A DNA stretch of 64,000 bases from Conexibacter arvalis (GCF_014199525.1 NZ_JACHNU010000010.1:56722-120721); one strand, 5' to 3'; positions 51,195-60,851 are shown, numbered from the stretch's first letter. Notes: generated from the sequence alone by a model not told the origin. Made by a program: numbers and translations.

Positions 51195-52460
51195 ATGGAG
51201 ACGACAGCGCCCGCGGAGATCTCGGCGTTCGAGACCGTCCGCCACTACTTCCACCTGGCCGCGGACCGGCTCGGCCTCGCAGACGACCAGCGGGAGCTGC
51301 TGCTCGCCGCCTACCGGGAGGTCCAGGTGGCGATCCCGGTGAGGTTGTCCGACGGCTCGGTCAAGACGTACTCGGGCTACCGCGTCCAGCACAACCACGC
51401 GCGCGGGCCGTTCAAGGGCGGCATGCGCTACCACCCGACGGTCGACCTCGACGAGACGCGCGCGCTCGCGGCGCTGATGACGTGGAAGACGGCGATCGCC
51501 GGCGTCCCGTTCGGGGGCGCGAAGGGCGGCGTCGACTGCGATCCGTCGCAGCTGACCCACCGCGAGCTGGAGAAGCTGACGCGCGCGCTCGTGCAGCGGA
51601 TCGACCCGGTGCTCGGCCCGACGCGCGACATCCCGGCGCCCGACGTCAACACCAACGCGCAGGTGATGGCGTGGATGATGGACGAGTACGGCAAGGCCCA
51701 TGGGTACTCGCCGGCGGTCGTGACCGGCAAGCCGATCGCGCTGGAGGGCTCCTACGGTCGCGAGTCGGCGACGGCGCGCGGGCTGGTCTACATGCTGCGC
51801 GAGGCGGCCGCGGCGATCGGCGTGCTGCCGCAGGAGGCGACGGTCGCGATCCAGGGCTTCGGCAACGTCGGCTCGTGGGTCGGGCGGTTCGTGCAGAGGC
51901 TCGGCGCGCGGGTGGTCGCGGTGTCGGACGCCTCCGGCGCGATCCGCTGCGAGCGGGGCATCGACGCCGAGCGGCTCGCGGTCCACGTCGGCGCCGGGAG
52001 CGGGGTCGCCGAGTTCGAGGCCGACGGCGTCGAGGTCGTCTCGGTCGAGGAGTTCCTGTCGACGCCGTGCGACGTGTTCGTCCCGGCGGCGCTGGGCGGG
52101 ATGGTGCACAGCGGCAACGCCGGGCTGATCGAGGCGCGGATGGTCGTCGAGGGCGCCAACAGCCCGACGACGCCCGAGGCCGACGCGCTGCTGCGCGAGA
52201 AGGGCGTGTTCGTCGTCCCCGACGTGATGGCGAACGCCGGCGGCGTCGTGGTGTCGTACTTCGAGTGGGTCCAGAACCAGCAGCACTTCCGTTGGGACGA
52301 GCGCGAGGTCAACGACAAGCTCGGCTCGATCATGCGGCGGGCCTACCGCGAGGTCGCGGGGCGCGCCCAGCAGCGGCCTGACACGTCGCTGCGCGTCGCG
52401 GCGTACGAGCTGGGGATCGAGCGGGTCGTCGAGGCGGCGCGGCTGCGCGGGAACTTCTGA
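51195..52460 (+). CDS. Glu/Leu/Phe/Val dehydrogenase (glutamate dehydrogenase)
   Basis: A 421-residue amino acid dehydrogenase. Substrate and catalytic lysines lie in ARGPFKGGMRYHP and LMTWKTAIAGVPFGGAKGG; the catalytic Asp is in DIPAPDVNTNAQVMAW; the Rossmann motif is AIQGFGNVGSW; ANSPTTPEA and PDVMANAGGVVVSYFEW complete the family set. It should interconvert glutamate and 2-oxoglutarate with NAD(P). The length matches GdhA of the ~420-residue hexameric class. A good terminator follows 11 bases after the stop. Confidence 0.93.
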   Translation: METTAPAEISAFETVRHYFHLAADRLGLADDQRELLLAAYREVQVAIPVRLSDGSVKTYSGYRVQHNHARGPFKGGMRYHPTVDLDETRALAALMTWKTAIAGVPFGGAKGGVDCDPSQLTHRELEKLTRALVQRIDPVLGPTRDIPAPDVNTNAQVMAWMMDEYGKAHGYSPAVVTGKPIALEGSYGRESATARGLVYMLREAAAAIGVLPQEATVAIQGFGNVGSWVGRFVQRLGARVVAVSDASGAIRCERGIDAERLAVHVGAGSGVAEFEADGVEVVSVEEFLSTPCDVFVPAALGGMVHSGNAGLIEARMVVEGANSPTTPEADALLREKGVFVVPDVMANAGGVVVSYFEWVQNQQHFRWDEREVNDKLGSIMRRAYREVAGRAQQRPDTSLRVAAYELGIERVVEAARLRGNF

Positions 52461-52471
52461 GGCGGAGGAGC

Positions 52472-52501
52472 GAAGGGGCGCCCCGGCCAGGGCGCCCCTT
52501 C
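52472..52501 (+). terminator. Rho-independent-like terminator after the glutamate dehydrogenase gene
   Basis: GAAGGGGCGCCC (52472-52483) pairs perfectly with 52490-52501, loop CGGCCA, and the sequence continues TTCG. It is the clearest terminator in the window for a plus-strand gene. Confidence 0.8.
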
Positions 52502-52617
52502 TTCGCGTCCTTGCCCTCCTATGTCTTGGGCCGTCCTCGCCCAACGACAGGGCTTGTATCGGCAGCGCGGCGCGCGGACTTGAAGGGTCGGTGGTCAGCG
52601 CGTGGACGTCTGTCCGG

Positions 52618-53499
52618 TCACAGACGCAGCGTGCCGTCGACGAGGACGACGACGTCGCCGCCGACGCGGACGCGATCGCCGTCGATCGCGGCGTCGAGCC
52701 GGCTCGCGCGGCCCATCTCGACGCCCTGGTCGATCGCGAGGCGGTCGGAGCCGGTGCGGGCGTGGAGATAGGCGCAGAGCGGGCCGGCGGCGGAGCCGGT
52801 GGCGGGGTCCTCGCCGATCTCGGCGCTGAACGCGAACGAGCGCGCGTGGGCGGTGCTCTCGGCGCCGGCGCCGCGCGGGTCGCAGGCGGCGGCGTAGAGG
52901 ACGACGGCGCCGTGCGCTCTGAGGAGCGTGTCGAGTCGCGCGTAGTCGGGGACGGCGCGAGCGGCGGCGTCGCGGTCGCGCAGCGGGAGCATGAGGTGCG
53001 GGACGCCGGTCGAGACGACCTGCGGCGGGAGCGCGGGATCGCCGTCCTCGACGGTCAGCCCGATCGCCGCGAGCGCCTCGGCGCGCTCGACCTCGGCGCC
53101 GTGGATCGCCGGCTCCTGCAGCATCGAGGCGTAAGCGCGGTCGCCGTCGGCGTGGAGGGTGACGTCGATCGGCTGCAGACCGGCGCCGGTCTGCTGGACG
53201 TAGCGGGCCGTTCCGCCGGGCTCGAGTCCGTTGGCGCGGGCGACGGCGACGGCGGTGCCGAGCGACGGATGGCCGGCGAACGGCAGCTCCAGCTCGACCG
53301 TCCAGATGCGGTTGCGGTAGTCGGCGCCCGCGTCGGTCGCCGTCTGCACGAAGGTCGTCTCGGAGAGGCGCGTCTCGCGCGCGAAGGCGAGCATCGTCGC
53401 GTCGTCGAGGCCGTCGGCGTCGTGGACGACGGCGAGCCCGTTGCCTTCGAGCGGCGTGGCGGTGAAGACGTCGAGGAGGGTGTAGCGATGGCTGGCCAC
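52618..53499 (-). CDS. PhzF family isomerase-like protein
   Basis: A 293-residue protein from GTG 53499. Family marks: YTLLDVFTATPLEGNGLAVV, the catalytic Glu in ETRLSETTFVQ, VELELPFAGHPSLGTAVAVA, and the C-terminal FSAEIGEDPATGSAAGPL anion-binding motif. PhzF-type proteins are isomerases or epimerases of the diaminopimelate-epimerase fold; a phenazine role is not implied since no phz genes are here. The following gene on the strand is a repeat protein 25 bases upstream. Confidence 0.9.
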   Translation of the reverse strand: MASHRYTLLDVFTATPLEGNGLAVVHDADGLDDATMLAFARETRLSETTFVQTATDAGADYRNRIWTVELELPFAGHPSLGTAVAVARANGLEPGGTARYVQQTGAGLQPIDVTLHADGDRAYASMLQEPAIHGAEVERAEALAAIGLTVEDGDPALPPQVVSTGVPHLMLPLRDRDAAARAVPDYARLDTLLRAHGAVVLYAAACDPRGAGAESTAHARSFAFSAEIGEDPATGSAAGPLCAYLHARTGSDRLAIDQGVEMGRASRLDAAIDGDRVRVGGDVVVLVDGTLRL

Positions 53500-53524
53500 G
53501 GCGGGCTGGGCGTGCGCCCGCGGC

Positions 53525-54292
53525 TCAGTCGTCGAAGTCGAAGTCGCGCGGCGGTCTCTGCTCGAACCAGAGACGGTCGTGCTCGGGCGTCTCCTGGAGG
53601 AAGTCAGGCGTCTCCTCCAGCACGTCCTCGTCACCGGACGACGGCGCGTCGTCATGGTGGTCTTCGACGCGGTACTCGGTCGTCGGCTGGTCCACGACGT
53701 CGCTTGGGCGCGGCTCCGGCGGCGCGGGCGGCTCCTCGGGAGCCTTGTCGGCGGGCGCGGCGACGTGCTGCTCGGGCACGGCTGGCTGGTGCGGCGGCTC
53801 GTCGAAGGCGTCGGAGCCGGGCGGCAGTTTGTCGGCCGGCGCGGCGATGTGCTGCTCCGGGACGTGGCGATGGCCCGGCTCGTCGTGGGCGGCCGGCGGC
53901 TCCGCGTGGGTCGGCGGCTCATGGGCGGGCGGCGGTTCGTGGGCGCCCGACGGCTCGTGGGCGGCGGGCGGCTCGTGCGCGGCGGGCTCGCGGTGGGCCG
54001 GCTCGCGCTCCTGCGGCGCGATGATCCGCGTCTGCTCCTCGGGCGGCGCGGGCGGTCGCGACGGCTCGTCGTCGAAGTCGTGCGCGGCGGCCAGCTGCTC
54101 GCTGTGCGCGGCGCCCGGCACCTCGTCGTGGTGCTCGGCGTGCGGTTCCTCGACGGCCGGCGCGGCTGGCTCCGGCTCACGGCGCACGGGACCGAGCGCC
54201 TCCTGCTCAGCGCGAGCGATCTCGGCCGGATCGCCGCCCCGGCGGCGCTTCAGCTCGAGATGCTCGCGGATCGCGTCGTCCAGCAGACCCAT
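53525..54292 (-). CDS. His/Pro/Glu repeat protein with conserved N-terminal helix
   Basis: A 255-residue protein beginning MGLLDDAIREHLELKRRRGG, a conserved start of small proteins in related actinobacteria as I recall. After residue ~50 it becomes low complexity: acidic, His and Pro-rich tandem segments (HEPPAAHEPSGAHEPPPAHE, and two copies of VPEQH(I/V)AAPADK). It has no signal peptide or membrane segment. The His/Glu density suggests metal or polyelectrolyte binding, which is inference. It is coded just upstream of the PhzF gene and 350 bases from the tRNA-island border. Confidence 0.7.
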   Translation of the reverse strand: MGLLDDAIREHLELKRRRGGDPAEIARAEQEALGPVRREPEPAAPAVEEPHAEHHDEVPGAAHSEQLAAAHDFDDEPSRPPAPPEEQTRIIAPQEREPAHREPAAHEPPAAHEPSGAHEPPPAHEPPTHAEPPAAHDEPGHRHVPEQHIAAPADKLPPGSDAFDEPPHQPAVPEQHVAAPADKAPEEPPAPPEPRPSDVVDQPTTEYRVEDHHDDAPSSGDEDVLEETPDFLQETPEHDRLWFEQRPPRDFDFDD

Positions 54293-54641
54293 GAGGACGC
54301 AAATGCTACCCATCGAGCGGCGGCACGTGGCTCGGCGAGGTAAACGCGCCTACCGGGACGGGGACAGGGCGGGCCCGGTCGCGGGCGGGCCGCCGGCGAG
54401 CGGGCGGTGCGGCCGGGCGCTGTTGCGGCGCGGTGGCGAGGGATGCGGCGGGCGGAGTGCGGGGCGGTGGCGCCGCGGCGGGCTCGCCCGGCCGCGTGGG
54501 AGGGATCTTGCAGGGCGGCGGCGGATGGGCGGGGTCGGGGGAGCGAGTCCACCCGCGGGCGCGTCCGCAACGCCCCGGCGCGCGACTCCGGCTACACTAC
54601 GCGGACCGGTGCGCCCACACCCCAGCGGGCGCACGCATCAT

Positions 54642-54717
<76 letters not shown>

Positions 54718-54746
54718 AAAGAACCCTGCAGATCGCAGGGTTCTTT
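54718..54746 (+). terminator. Terminator after tRNA-Ala(CGC), element-borne
   Basis: AAAGAACCCTGC (54718-54729) pairs with 54735-54746 over a 5-base loop, followed by GCTTTC. Because it lies inside the left core it was brought by the island, while the chromosomal one is beyond the right core. Confidence 0.8.
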
Positions 54747-54856
54747 GCTTTCGGGGAACCGCGGATCGCCTGCCAGGCACGATTGGTCAACTTTCAGTCA
54801 ACCTCTCTTTGGTCGAGCTAGCGTCGAGCATCCCGGCCCGTGAGGAGCGATGCGCG

Positions 54857-56041
54857 ATGGCGTGCCCGAGTGATCCCGACCAGCCGCGGCGACGGCGCGT
54901 CGAGCGCGGCATCTACCTCCAGCCCAACGGCAACTATGCGGTCTGCTGTCGCCACGCCGGCCGTCTGCGATTCCGCACCGTCGGTCGCAGCCTGAGCGAG
55001 GCGCGCCGCCATCGTGTCGCGTTGGTCGCTGCCGTTCACGCCGGCACCGAACCCGTCTCGCCGCGGCTGCGGTTCGACACCGTGGTCGGCTGGTGGTTGG
55101 AGCGGTTCGACGCCAAAGTCGCCTCCGGCGAGCGGCGACCGCGCACGTTGGAAGCGCACCGCTACTACCTCGACCAGCACCTGCTGCCCGCCTTCGGCGA
55201 GCGCCGGATCGGCTCGATCTCGGCGGACGACATCGCCGAGTTCTTGCTCTCGCTTCGCCAGAGAAGATGCTCGCCCAGGACGACGGCGAACTCGCTCGCG
55301 ACGCTGCGCATGATCGTCGGCTACGCCCGCCGTCATGACTGGATCGCCGCCGACCCAGTCGCGAAGCTCGAAGCCGACGAACGACCCCGCGTCCCGCACC
55401 GACGGCACCGCGTCCTCGGCCGCGACGAGATCGAGCGGCTCTTGGCGGCGTCACCGGCGGCGTATCGCCCGATGATCGCCACCGGCCTCTACACCGGTCT
55501 GCGCATCTCCGAGGTGCTCGGCCTCGTCTGGGACGACGTGGACCTGACCGCCGGGGTGGTTCACGTCCGGGCTCAGCTCTCTCGCGCGCACCGTGGTGAG
55601 CCGGCGAGACGCGTCGCGCCGAAGACGGTTGCGTCGATCCGCGACGTGCCACTCGTTCCCCAGCTTGCCGAGCTGCTCGTCTCCCAACGCGCGAGAGCGC
55701 GAACCCGATCGAGCGACGACTGGGTCTTCCCCACCTCGAACGGCACCCCGCACGGCCAGCGCAACCTCTGCCGCCGTGGCCTCCAGCGAGCCGCCGACAA
55801 CGCCGGTCTCGACAGCGGCGACACGCCGCGTCTTCGCTTCCACGACCTCCGCCACACCTTCGCCAGCCACCTGATCGTCGACCTCCAACTCGACGTCGCC
55901 CAGGTCAGCCGCATCCTCGGCCACGCCAGCACCACCATCACCCTCGACGTCTACACCCACCTCTTCGACGACGCCCGACACGCACGCGAACTGCGCGAAC
56001 GCATGGCGGAAAGCACATTCGCTCGTTTGCTTGTCGGGTAG
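54857..56041 (+). CDS. Tyrosine recombinase (phage-type integrase)
   Basis: A 394-residue integrase. N-terminal AP2-like/arm-binding region (residues ~15-55; GIYLQPNGNYAVCCRHAGR), SAM-like core-binding domain (~70-155), catalytic domain from ~175. The full catalytic set is visible: Arg216 (YTGLRISEV), His329-x-x-Arg332 (HDLRH), His356 (LGHAS) and nucleophile Tyr366 (DVYTHLF). So it should be active. ATG 54857 lies after GAGGAGCG. It would recombine the 47-bp tRNA core. No excisionase is seen next to it. Confidence 0.95.
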   Translation: MACPSDPDQPRRRRVERGIYLQPNGNYAVCCRHAGRLRFRTVGRSLSEARRHRVALVAAVHAGTEPVSPRLRFDTVVGWWLERFDAKVASGERRPRTLEAHRYYLDQHLLPAFGERRIGSISADDIAEFLLSLRQRRCSPRTTANSLATLRMIVGYARRHDWIAADPVAKLEADERPRVPHRRHRVLGRDEIERLLAASPAAYRPMIATGLYTGLRISEVLGLVWDDVDLTAGVVHVRAQLSRAHRGEPARRVAPKTVASIRDVPLVPQLAELLVSQRARARTRSSDDWVFPTSNGTPHGQRNLCRRGLQRAADNAGLDSGDTPRLRFHDLRHTFASHLIVDLQLDVAQVSRILGHASTTITLDVYTHLFDDARHARELRERMAESTFARLLVG

Positions 56042-56313
56042 TCGGGCGCGCGACCGCCCAACGGCGACGGCACTGGCGCCTCGTCCGTCACGTAGTGCCG
56101 CCTGGAGGTCAGCGCATCGGTTGCGGCGCTCGCGCCGGGCGAGATCGGAGTAGCGTGGAGGGTGCGCTGGCTCCGCGGGCGGAACGCCAGCCGCATGTTC
56201 GCAGCGCGCCGACACGCGTCTGCGCCGAGGCGACGAGCGTGCGGCGATGACCGAGACCCGCGGGGTCGGCCTCCCTCTTTCGCGACGTTGTAGCTCCAGC
56301 GACACGAGGCGGG

Positions 56314-57287
56314 ATGCCGGATCGTCTTCGCGTGGCGGCAGCCGCGTTGGAGCGTGAACGTGACGAGGGCGCGCTGCGCGAAAGCGAGGAGACGCTCGCC
56401 GACCTCGACCAGACGCGGTCTGAGTCCGATCAGCAGGACGCCGAGGACGATCAGGCGTCGTCGGACCTCGATCAGGAGTGTCGGATCGCGATCAGCACGC
56501 GTCCGACCGCGACCAGGCGAGCGGCCGACTGGCAGCAGGCGCACGCGAGGGTGTCGGCGACCGTCGGTCAGGCGTACGATCACTCGCGTCGCGATCGCGA
56601 CGCCGGCACGGCTGAGCCCGGAGGCGCACCGCCCGTGCCCGGAGCGCGGCGTCGCGGGCGCTGACCGCCGCCAGCGTGATCAGCTCGCCCGGCTTCGTGA
56701 CGTCGCTTCCGACAAGCGCGATCGGATCGCGCAGGGCCGAGACGATGCCGCCGACGCACGCGACCGCGCCGCCGAGGAGCGGGGGGCGTCGCGCCGACGT
56801 CGCCGCGCTGCCGAGCCAGCTGCTGAGCGAGCTCCGCTAGTTGCGGCAGCAGGGCGGGGAGCCTCGGCACCAGTCCGCGCTCGAGCGGCTGCGTGCCGCG
56901 GCCGACCGCGAAGCGGCCGCCGAGGACCGACGCCATGCCGCGCGCGAGCGGCGCCTTGACCGGCGAGGACGAGCTGACCGGCGCACTCCTGCGCGGCGCC
57001 GGCGCCAGGCTGCTGCGTGACCTCGCCGCGGCGATCTCGGCGGCGCTGCGCCCCTACGACTTGATCGTTCGCTGGGGCGGCGACGAGTTCCTGCTGGCGA
57101 TCCGGAGTCGCCACGCCCGGAAGCGCGACGCCGCGTCGCCGCGATCCAGCACGCCCTCACCGAACGTGCGGCGGGCGCCACGGTCAGCGCCGGACACGCC
57201 CAACTGCAACCGTCCGACACGCTCGAATCGCTCCTCGCCCGCGCCCACGTGGCGCTCGACGCGGCCATGCGGTCATCGGAACGCTGA
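56314..57287 (+). pseudogene. Decayed diguanylate cyclase (GGDEF) with Asp-Gln repeat N-terminus
   Basis: Pieces of one protein occur in successive frames. Frame A (from ATG 56314): ERDEGALRESEETLADLDQT and DQASSDLDQE, a D-x-D-Q repeat coil. Frame B around 56690-56800: RDVASDKRDRIAQGRDDAAD. Frame C at ~56950-57110: a GGDEF domain piece, LTGALLRGAG then RPYDLIVRWGGDEFLLAI. Another shift at ~57115 leads to RRVAAIQHALTERAAGATVS and LESLLARAHVALDAAM with TGA at 57285-57287. Intact members keep about 45 residues between LTG and the RPYDL part, so that stretch is deleted too. At least three frame changes: non-functional. Confidence 0.85.
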
Positions 57288-57353
57288 GGCAGGAACCGCG
57301 GCCGGCGCATGCGTTTCCGGTGACCGCTCGGTGGTACGGGGTAGCCTCGGAAC

Positions 57354-57605
57354 ATGCCACGATCGGATCGTTCCTTCAGCATTCCGAGCGGACTCGCTGA
57401 CCGCATCGACCGCGTTCGTGGTGAGGAGCCGTTCGAGCACTGGCTGCGCCACCAGCTCGAAGCGGCCGTTCTGCGGCGCGAGCGTGCGCTCGGGCTGGTA
57501 AGCCGGCGTCAGGGCGATCAGATCGAGGCGCAGGGCGCCCGGCTGGAGGAGGCCCGCGATCGCCTGGGCGACGACTCCGATCCGGACGCACCGCCGTCCG
57601 ACTGA
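57354..57605 (+). CDS. Small helical protein of unknown function
   Basis: An 83-residue protein: SFSIPSGLADRIDRVRGEEP looks like a short strand and helix as in ribbon-helix-helix proteins, then a basic helix (EHWLRHQLEAAVLRRERAL) and a charged coiled tail (GDQIEAQGARLEEARDRLGD). A DNA-binding regulator of the element is possible, but similarity is weak. The start at ATG 57354 has no clear ribosome site. Confidence 0.5.
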   Translation: MPRSDRSFSIPSGLADRIDRVRGEEPFEHWLRHQLEAAVLRRERALGLVSRRQGDQIEAQGARLEEARDRLGDDSDPDAPPSD

Positions 57606-57696
57606 GTCGCGGGCGCTCGCGCTCGCGATCCCGGCGCGGCAGCGCTGCTGGGTCAAGCCGTCTCGTGCTCGACGGCTCGGGTGAGGTGGTGACCGA

Positions 57697-59244
57697 GTGC
57701 TGAGCACGTTGTGGTGGGTGCTCGCGGCGCTGGCGGTGATCCTGGCGGTGCGCGTGCTCGCGGACCGGTCAGGACAGTCTCCCGCGGTGCTGCTCGTGCT
57801 CGCGGGGCTGGCGGTCTCGCTGCTGCCGGTGCCTTCGGCGGAGCTGGAGCCGCATCTGATCCTGGAGGTCGTGATCCCGCCGCTGCTGTTCGTCGCCGCC
57901 CGAGACGCGAGCCTGCTGGAGCTGCGCGCCAACGCGCGGATCGTCGCGTCGCTGTCGGTCGCGCTCGTGCTCTTGACCGCGTTCGCGGTCGCGACAGGGC
58001 TGTCGCTGGTCGTGCCGGGTCTCGGCTTCGCCGCGGCGCTGGCGCTCGGCGCGGCGGTTGCGCCGCCCGATCCGGTCGCGTCGCTGGCGATCGGACGCCG
58101 CGCGGGTATGCCGGCGCGGCTGATCGCCCTGGTCGAAGGAGAGGGCCTGCTCAACGACGGGACGGCGCTGACGATCTACGGCCTGGCGGTGACGGCAGCG
58201 GTGGGCGGCGGGTTCTCGGCCACCGAGAGCGTCGGACGCTTTGCGCTGGCAGTCGTCGGCGGCGCGCTCTGCGGTCTGCTCGTCGCGCGTGCGCTCGCGC
58301 TGGCGCTGCGGTATGTCGACGACATCCTGGTCGAGAACGCAGCGTCGCTCGCGACGCCGTTCCTCGCGTTCGCTCTGGCTGAGACGGTCGAGGGCTCGGG
58401 TGTCCTCGCGGTCGTCGTCGCCGGGCTTGCGGTCGGTCACCGGCGCGGTCCGGCCAGCTCCGGCGAGAGCCGCCTGCAGACCGCTGCGGTGTGGCGGATC
58501 GTGCAGTACCTGCTGGAGGGCTACGTCTTCCTGCTCATCGGGCAGCAGGCGCCCGATGTCGTCCGCGGGCTGTCGTCCTTCGATCGTGGCACGGTCGTTG
58601 CGACCGTGGCGGTGACGCTCGCCGGGGTGTTGGGGGTTCGGCTGTTGTGGCTGCTGTCGACGCGGCCGCGCACGATCGACGACCGGGCGCTGTCGCTGCG
58701 CGACGTCACCGCGCTGTGGTGGGCGGGCACGCGCGGGGTGATCACGCTTGCGACCGCGTTCGCGCTCCCGCACGACTTCCCCGCCCGCGACCTGCTGCTG
58801 TTCTGCGCGTTCGTCGTCGTGCTCGTGACGCTCGTCGGCCAGGGCGTCACCTTCGCGCCCCTGCTCCGCGCCCTCGGCCTGCGCTCGGGCACCGACGAGT
58901 CGGCCTGGCTGCGGGCCGAAGCGCAGGCAGCCGCCTACGACGCCGCGATCGAGCGCCTGGCCGGGCTCGCCGTCGCCGACGACCCGTCCGTCGCCCCGGC
59001 CGCGGCACGCTATCGCCGCATGCTCGAAGGCCAGCGCGACCGCCTGCACGCGCATCTCAGCCGCGACGACGGCACGCGCCGCCCGGCCGCGCCCGACCGC
59101 ACCGCCGACATCACTGTGCGCCACGCGATGCTCGAGGCCCAGCGAGAGGAGCTGGTGCGCTGGCGCGACGCCGGCCGCATCTCCGACTCCGACCTTCACG
59201 CGCTCGAGCGCCTGCTCGACGCTCGAGAATTGTCAGGTATGTGA
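57697..59244 (+). CDS. Na+/H+ antiporter, CPA1 (NhaP/NHE-like) family
   Basis: A 515-residue exchanger. About twelve helices; key motifs are ALGAAVAPPDPVASLAIGRR (the transport-site Asp-Pro), ALVEGEGLLNDGTALTIYGL (the N-D pair) and WWAGTRGVITLATAFALP (the conserved Arg). The C-terminal ~115 residues (RAEAQAAAYDAAIERLAGLA, HAMLEAQREELVRWRDAGRI) are a soluble helical tail. It is the second antiporter in the window and differs from 2226-3986, which has a TrkA-like domain. The start is GTG 57697. Confidence 0.93.
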   Translation: MLSTLWWVLAALAVILAVRVLADRSGQSPAVLLVLAGLAVSLLPVPSAELEPHLILEVVIPPLLFVAARDASLLELRANARIVASLSVALVLLTAFAVATGLSLVVPGLGFAAALALGAAVAPPDPVASLAIGRRAGMPARLIALVEGEGLLNDGTALTIYGLAVTAAVGGGFSATESVGRFALAVVGGALCGLLVARALALALRYVDDILVENAASLATPFLAFALAETVEGSGVLAVVVAGLAVGHRRGPASSGESRLQTAAVWRIVQYLLEGYVFLLIGQQAPDVVRGLSSFDRGTVVATVAVTLAGVLGVRLLWLLSTRPRTIDDRALSLRDVTALWWAGTRGVITLATAFALPHDFPARDLLLFCAFVVVLVTLVGQGVTFAPLLRALGLRSGTDESAWLRAEAQAAAYDAAIERLAGLAVADDPSVAPAAARYRRMLEGQRDRLHAHLSRDDGTRRPAAPDRTADITVRHAMLEAQREELVRWRDAGRISDSDLHALERLLDARELSGM

Positions 59245-59430
59245 GCCTGAAGGGCGTAGAATCGATGGTCAGGGCTGTTCACCGCTCTCGCGAAGCGACA
59301 TCGCGCAGCGCACGGCCGGGCAACGACAGACCGCATCGCCCGGGCCGCTTCTCCCCAGCGACGAAGAGCCACCTCTCACGAGCAGATCGCGCGACATCCG
59401 TCGACGCAGCTGCTCAAGGACGGTGACCAC

Positions 59431-59628
59431 ATGCCGCGCAAGCCCACATACAACCCACCAGCCTCGCCGATCCCGGGGATCATCCCCGAGCCGGTGCGCG
59501 TCCAGTCCGATCCTCGCCCGGCACGCGGCACCCGCACGCCGCCGAGTGATTGCGAGCGCTCTGCCGCGGCCAGACCGCTCTGGCCCAAGCTCCTGACCGG
59601 ACCGATCACACGCGCACGGCGGCGATGA
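59431..59628 (+). CDS. Short Pro/Arg-rich open frame, doubtful
   Basis: A 65-codon frame from ATG 59431 with a Pro-rich beginning (YNPPASPIPGIIPEPVRVQ) and a basic end. It lies directly before the zinc-ribbon gene (4 bases) on the same strand. Its low complexity and lack of a family make translation uncertain. Confidence 0.3.
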   Translation: MPRKPTYNPPASPIPGIIPEPVRVQSDPRPARGTRTPPSDCERSAAARPLWPKLLTGPITRARRR

Positions 59629-59631
59629 GCG

Positions 59632-59856
59632 ATGCGCCACCGACACCTCCCACGGCTCTGCACCAACTGCGGCGCTCCGCTGGCAAGCCAAGAGGGCACC
59701 TGCTGGCAATGCGGCGCTCGCTGGGTCCCAACAGCCGAAAGGGACGACACCGGCGATCGCACCGCACACGAGCTGCGCACCGACGCTGACCGCTGGACCG
59801 ACGAAGGCGGCAGCCTGGCGCCCGAACGGACCGAACCCGCCATCGCCCTCCACTGA
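59632..59856 (+). CDS. Small double-CxxC zinc-ribbon protein
   Basis: A 74-residue protein with CTNCGAPLASQEGTCWQCG, two CxxC pairs 11 residues apart, a typical zinc ribbon, then an acidic tail (DRTAHELRTDADRWTDEGG). No other domain is seen. It may bind nucleic acid or a partner protein. It is convergent with the YihY gene. Confidence 0.55.
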   Translation: MRHRHLPRLCTNCGAPLASQEGTCWQCGARWVPTAERDDTGDRTAHELRTDADRWTDEGGSLAPERTEPAIALH

Positions 59857-59873
59857 CCCGTACCTGACGGGCG

Positions 59874-60740
59874 TCAACCCGCAGGCCGGGGATCTGCCGA
59901 GCCGCCGATCCGTTTGTGGTGCTCGATCGCGGCGTTGATCTCGGCGCCGAACAGCAGCGCGACGTTGGTGAGCCAGATCCAGCCGACCAGCACGATCGCT
60001 CCCGCAAACGCGCCGTAGATCGCGCCAACGTCCGCAACCCGCGAGATGTAGGTAGCGAACCCCCACGACGCGATCAGCCACAGCGCGACAGCGACGACCG
60101 CGCCTGGCGCGACCCTCCGGAACGACCGCTGCCTCACATCCGGAGTGACGTAGTAGACGAACGCGAAGACGAGCACCGCCACCGCCACCGCCGCCGGCCA
60201 GCGCACTACGTTCCAGACGTCCGCAACCTGCGGTCCGAGACCGACGAAGCCGAGCAGGTCCTCGGCGAACCCGCCGCCGACGAACACCAGCACGAGGCTG
60301 ACGAGGATCGCGAGCATCAAGGCGACCGACGACAGCACGTCGACCGTCTTGCGCCGCGCGAAGCTCCGGCCTCTGCTCACGTCGAAGGCGACGTTCAACG
60401 CCCGCCGCGTCGCCTCCAGCACGCCGGTCGTCCCGTACAGCGCGATCACGACGCCGACCACCAGCGTCGTCGCCGCGGTCCCCTTGTGCTGCAACGCACC
60501 GCGCAGCGAACTGTCCAGCGGCGCCAGCGCCGAGCGCGGCGCGACCTCCCGCAGGTAGCTCATGATCGCGTCGTAGGTCGCCGGATACTGCCCGACGAGC
60601 CCCAGCAGCGACACGCCCAACAGCAGCGCCGGGAACAGCGACATCAGCGCGTAGTAGGTCAACGCCGCCGCGTGATGCGTCATCTGATCGTCGTAGAACG
60701 CGCGCAACGCCCGCCCCACGATCGACCGCAACCGCCTCAT
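59874..60740 (-). CDS. YihY/BrkB family inner-membrane protein (island copy)
   Basis: A 288-residue protein with six helices and the full family pattern: FYDDQMTHHAAALTYYALMS, LFPALLLGVSLLGLVGQYP, VVGVVIALYGTTGVLEATRR, and the C-terminal IYGAFAGAIVLVGWIWLTNVALLFGAEINAA. It is closer to the classical YihY sequence than the copy at 7423-8286. The role in the envelope is unknown. It is divergent from the cold-shock gene. Confidence 0.93.
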   Translation of the reverse strand: MRRLRSIVGRALRAFYDDQMTHHAAALTYYALMSLFPALLLGVSLLGLVGQYPATYDAIMSYLREVAPRSALAPLDSSLRGALQHKGTAATTLVVGVVIALYGTTGVLEATRRALNVAFDVSRGRSFARRKTVDVLSSVALMLAILVSLVLVFVGGGFAEDLLGFVGLGPQVADVWNVVRWPAAVAVAVLVFAFVYYVTPDVRQRSFRRVAPGAVVAVALWLIASWGFATYISRVADVGAIYGAFAGAIVLVGWIWLTNVALLFGAEINAAIEHHKRIGGSADPRPAG

Positions 60741-60851
60741 TCCACGCCAGCTACCCGTTTCACTCAGACCGCCTCGCGCCGTCAGCTCGGTTCGCCGGAC
60801 ACCTGGCGCGCATCGCTCCGGAAATGCTCAGAGAACCTGACCGATCGGTGC

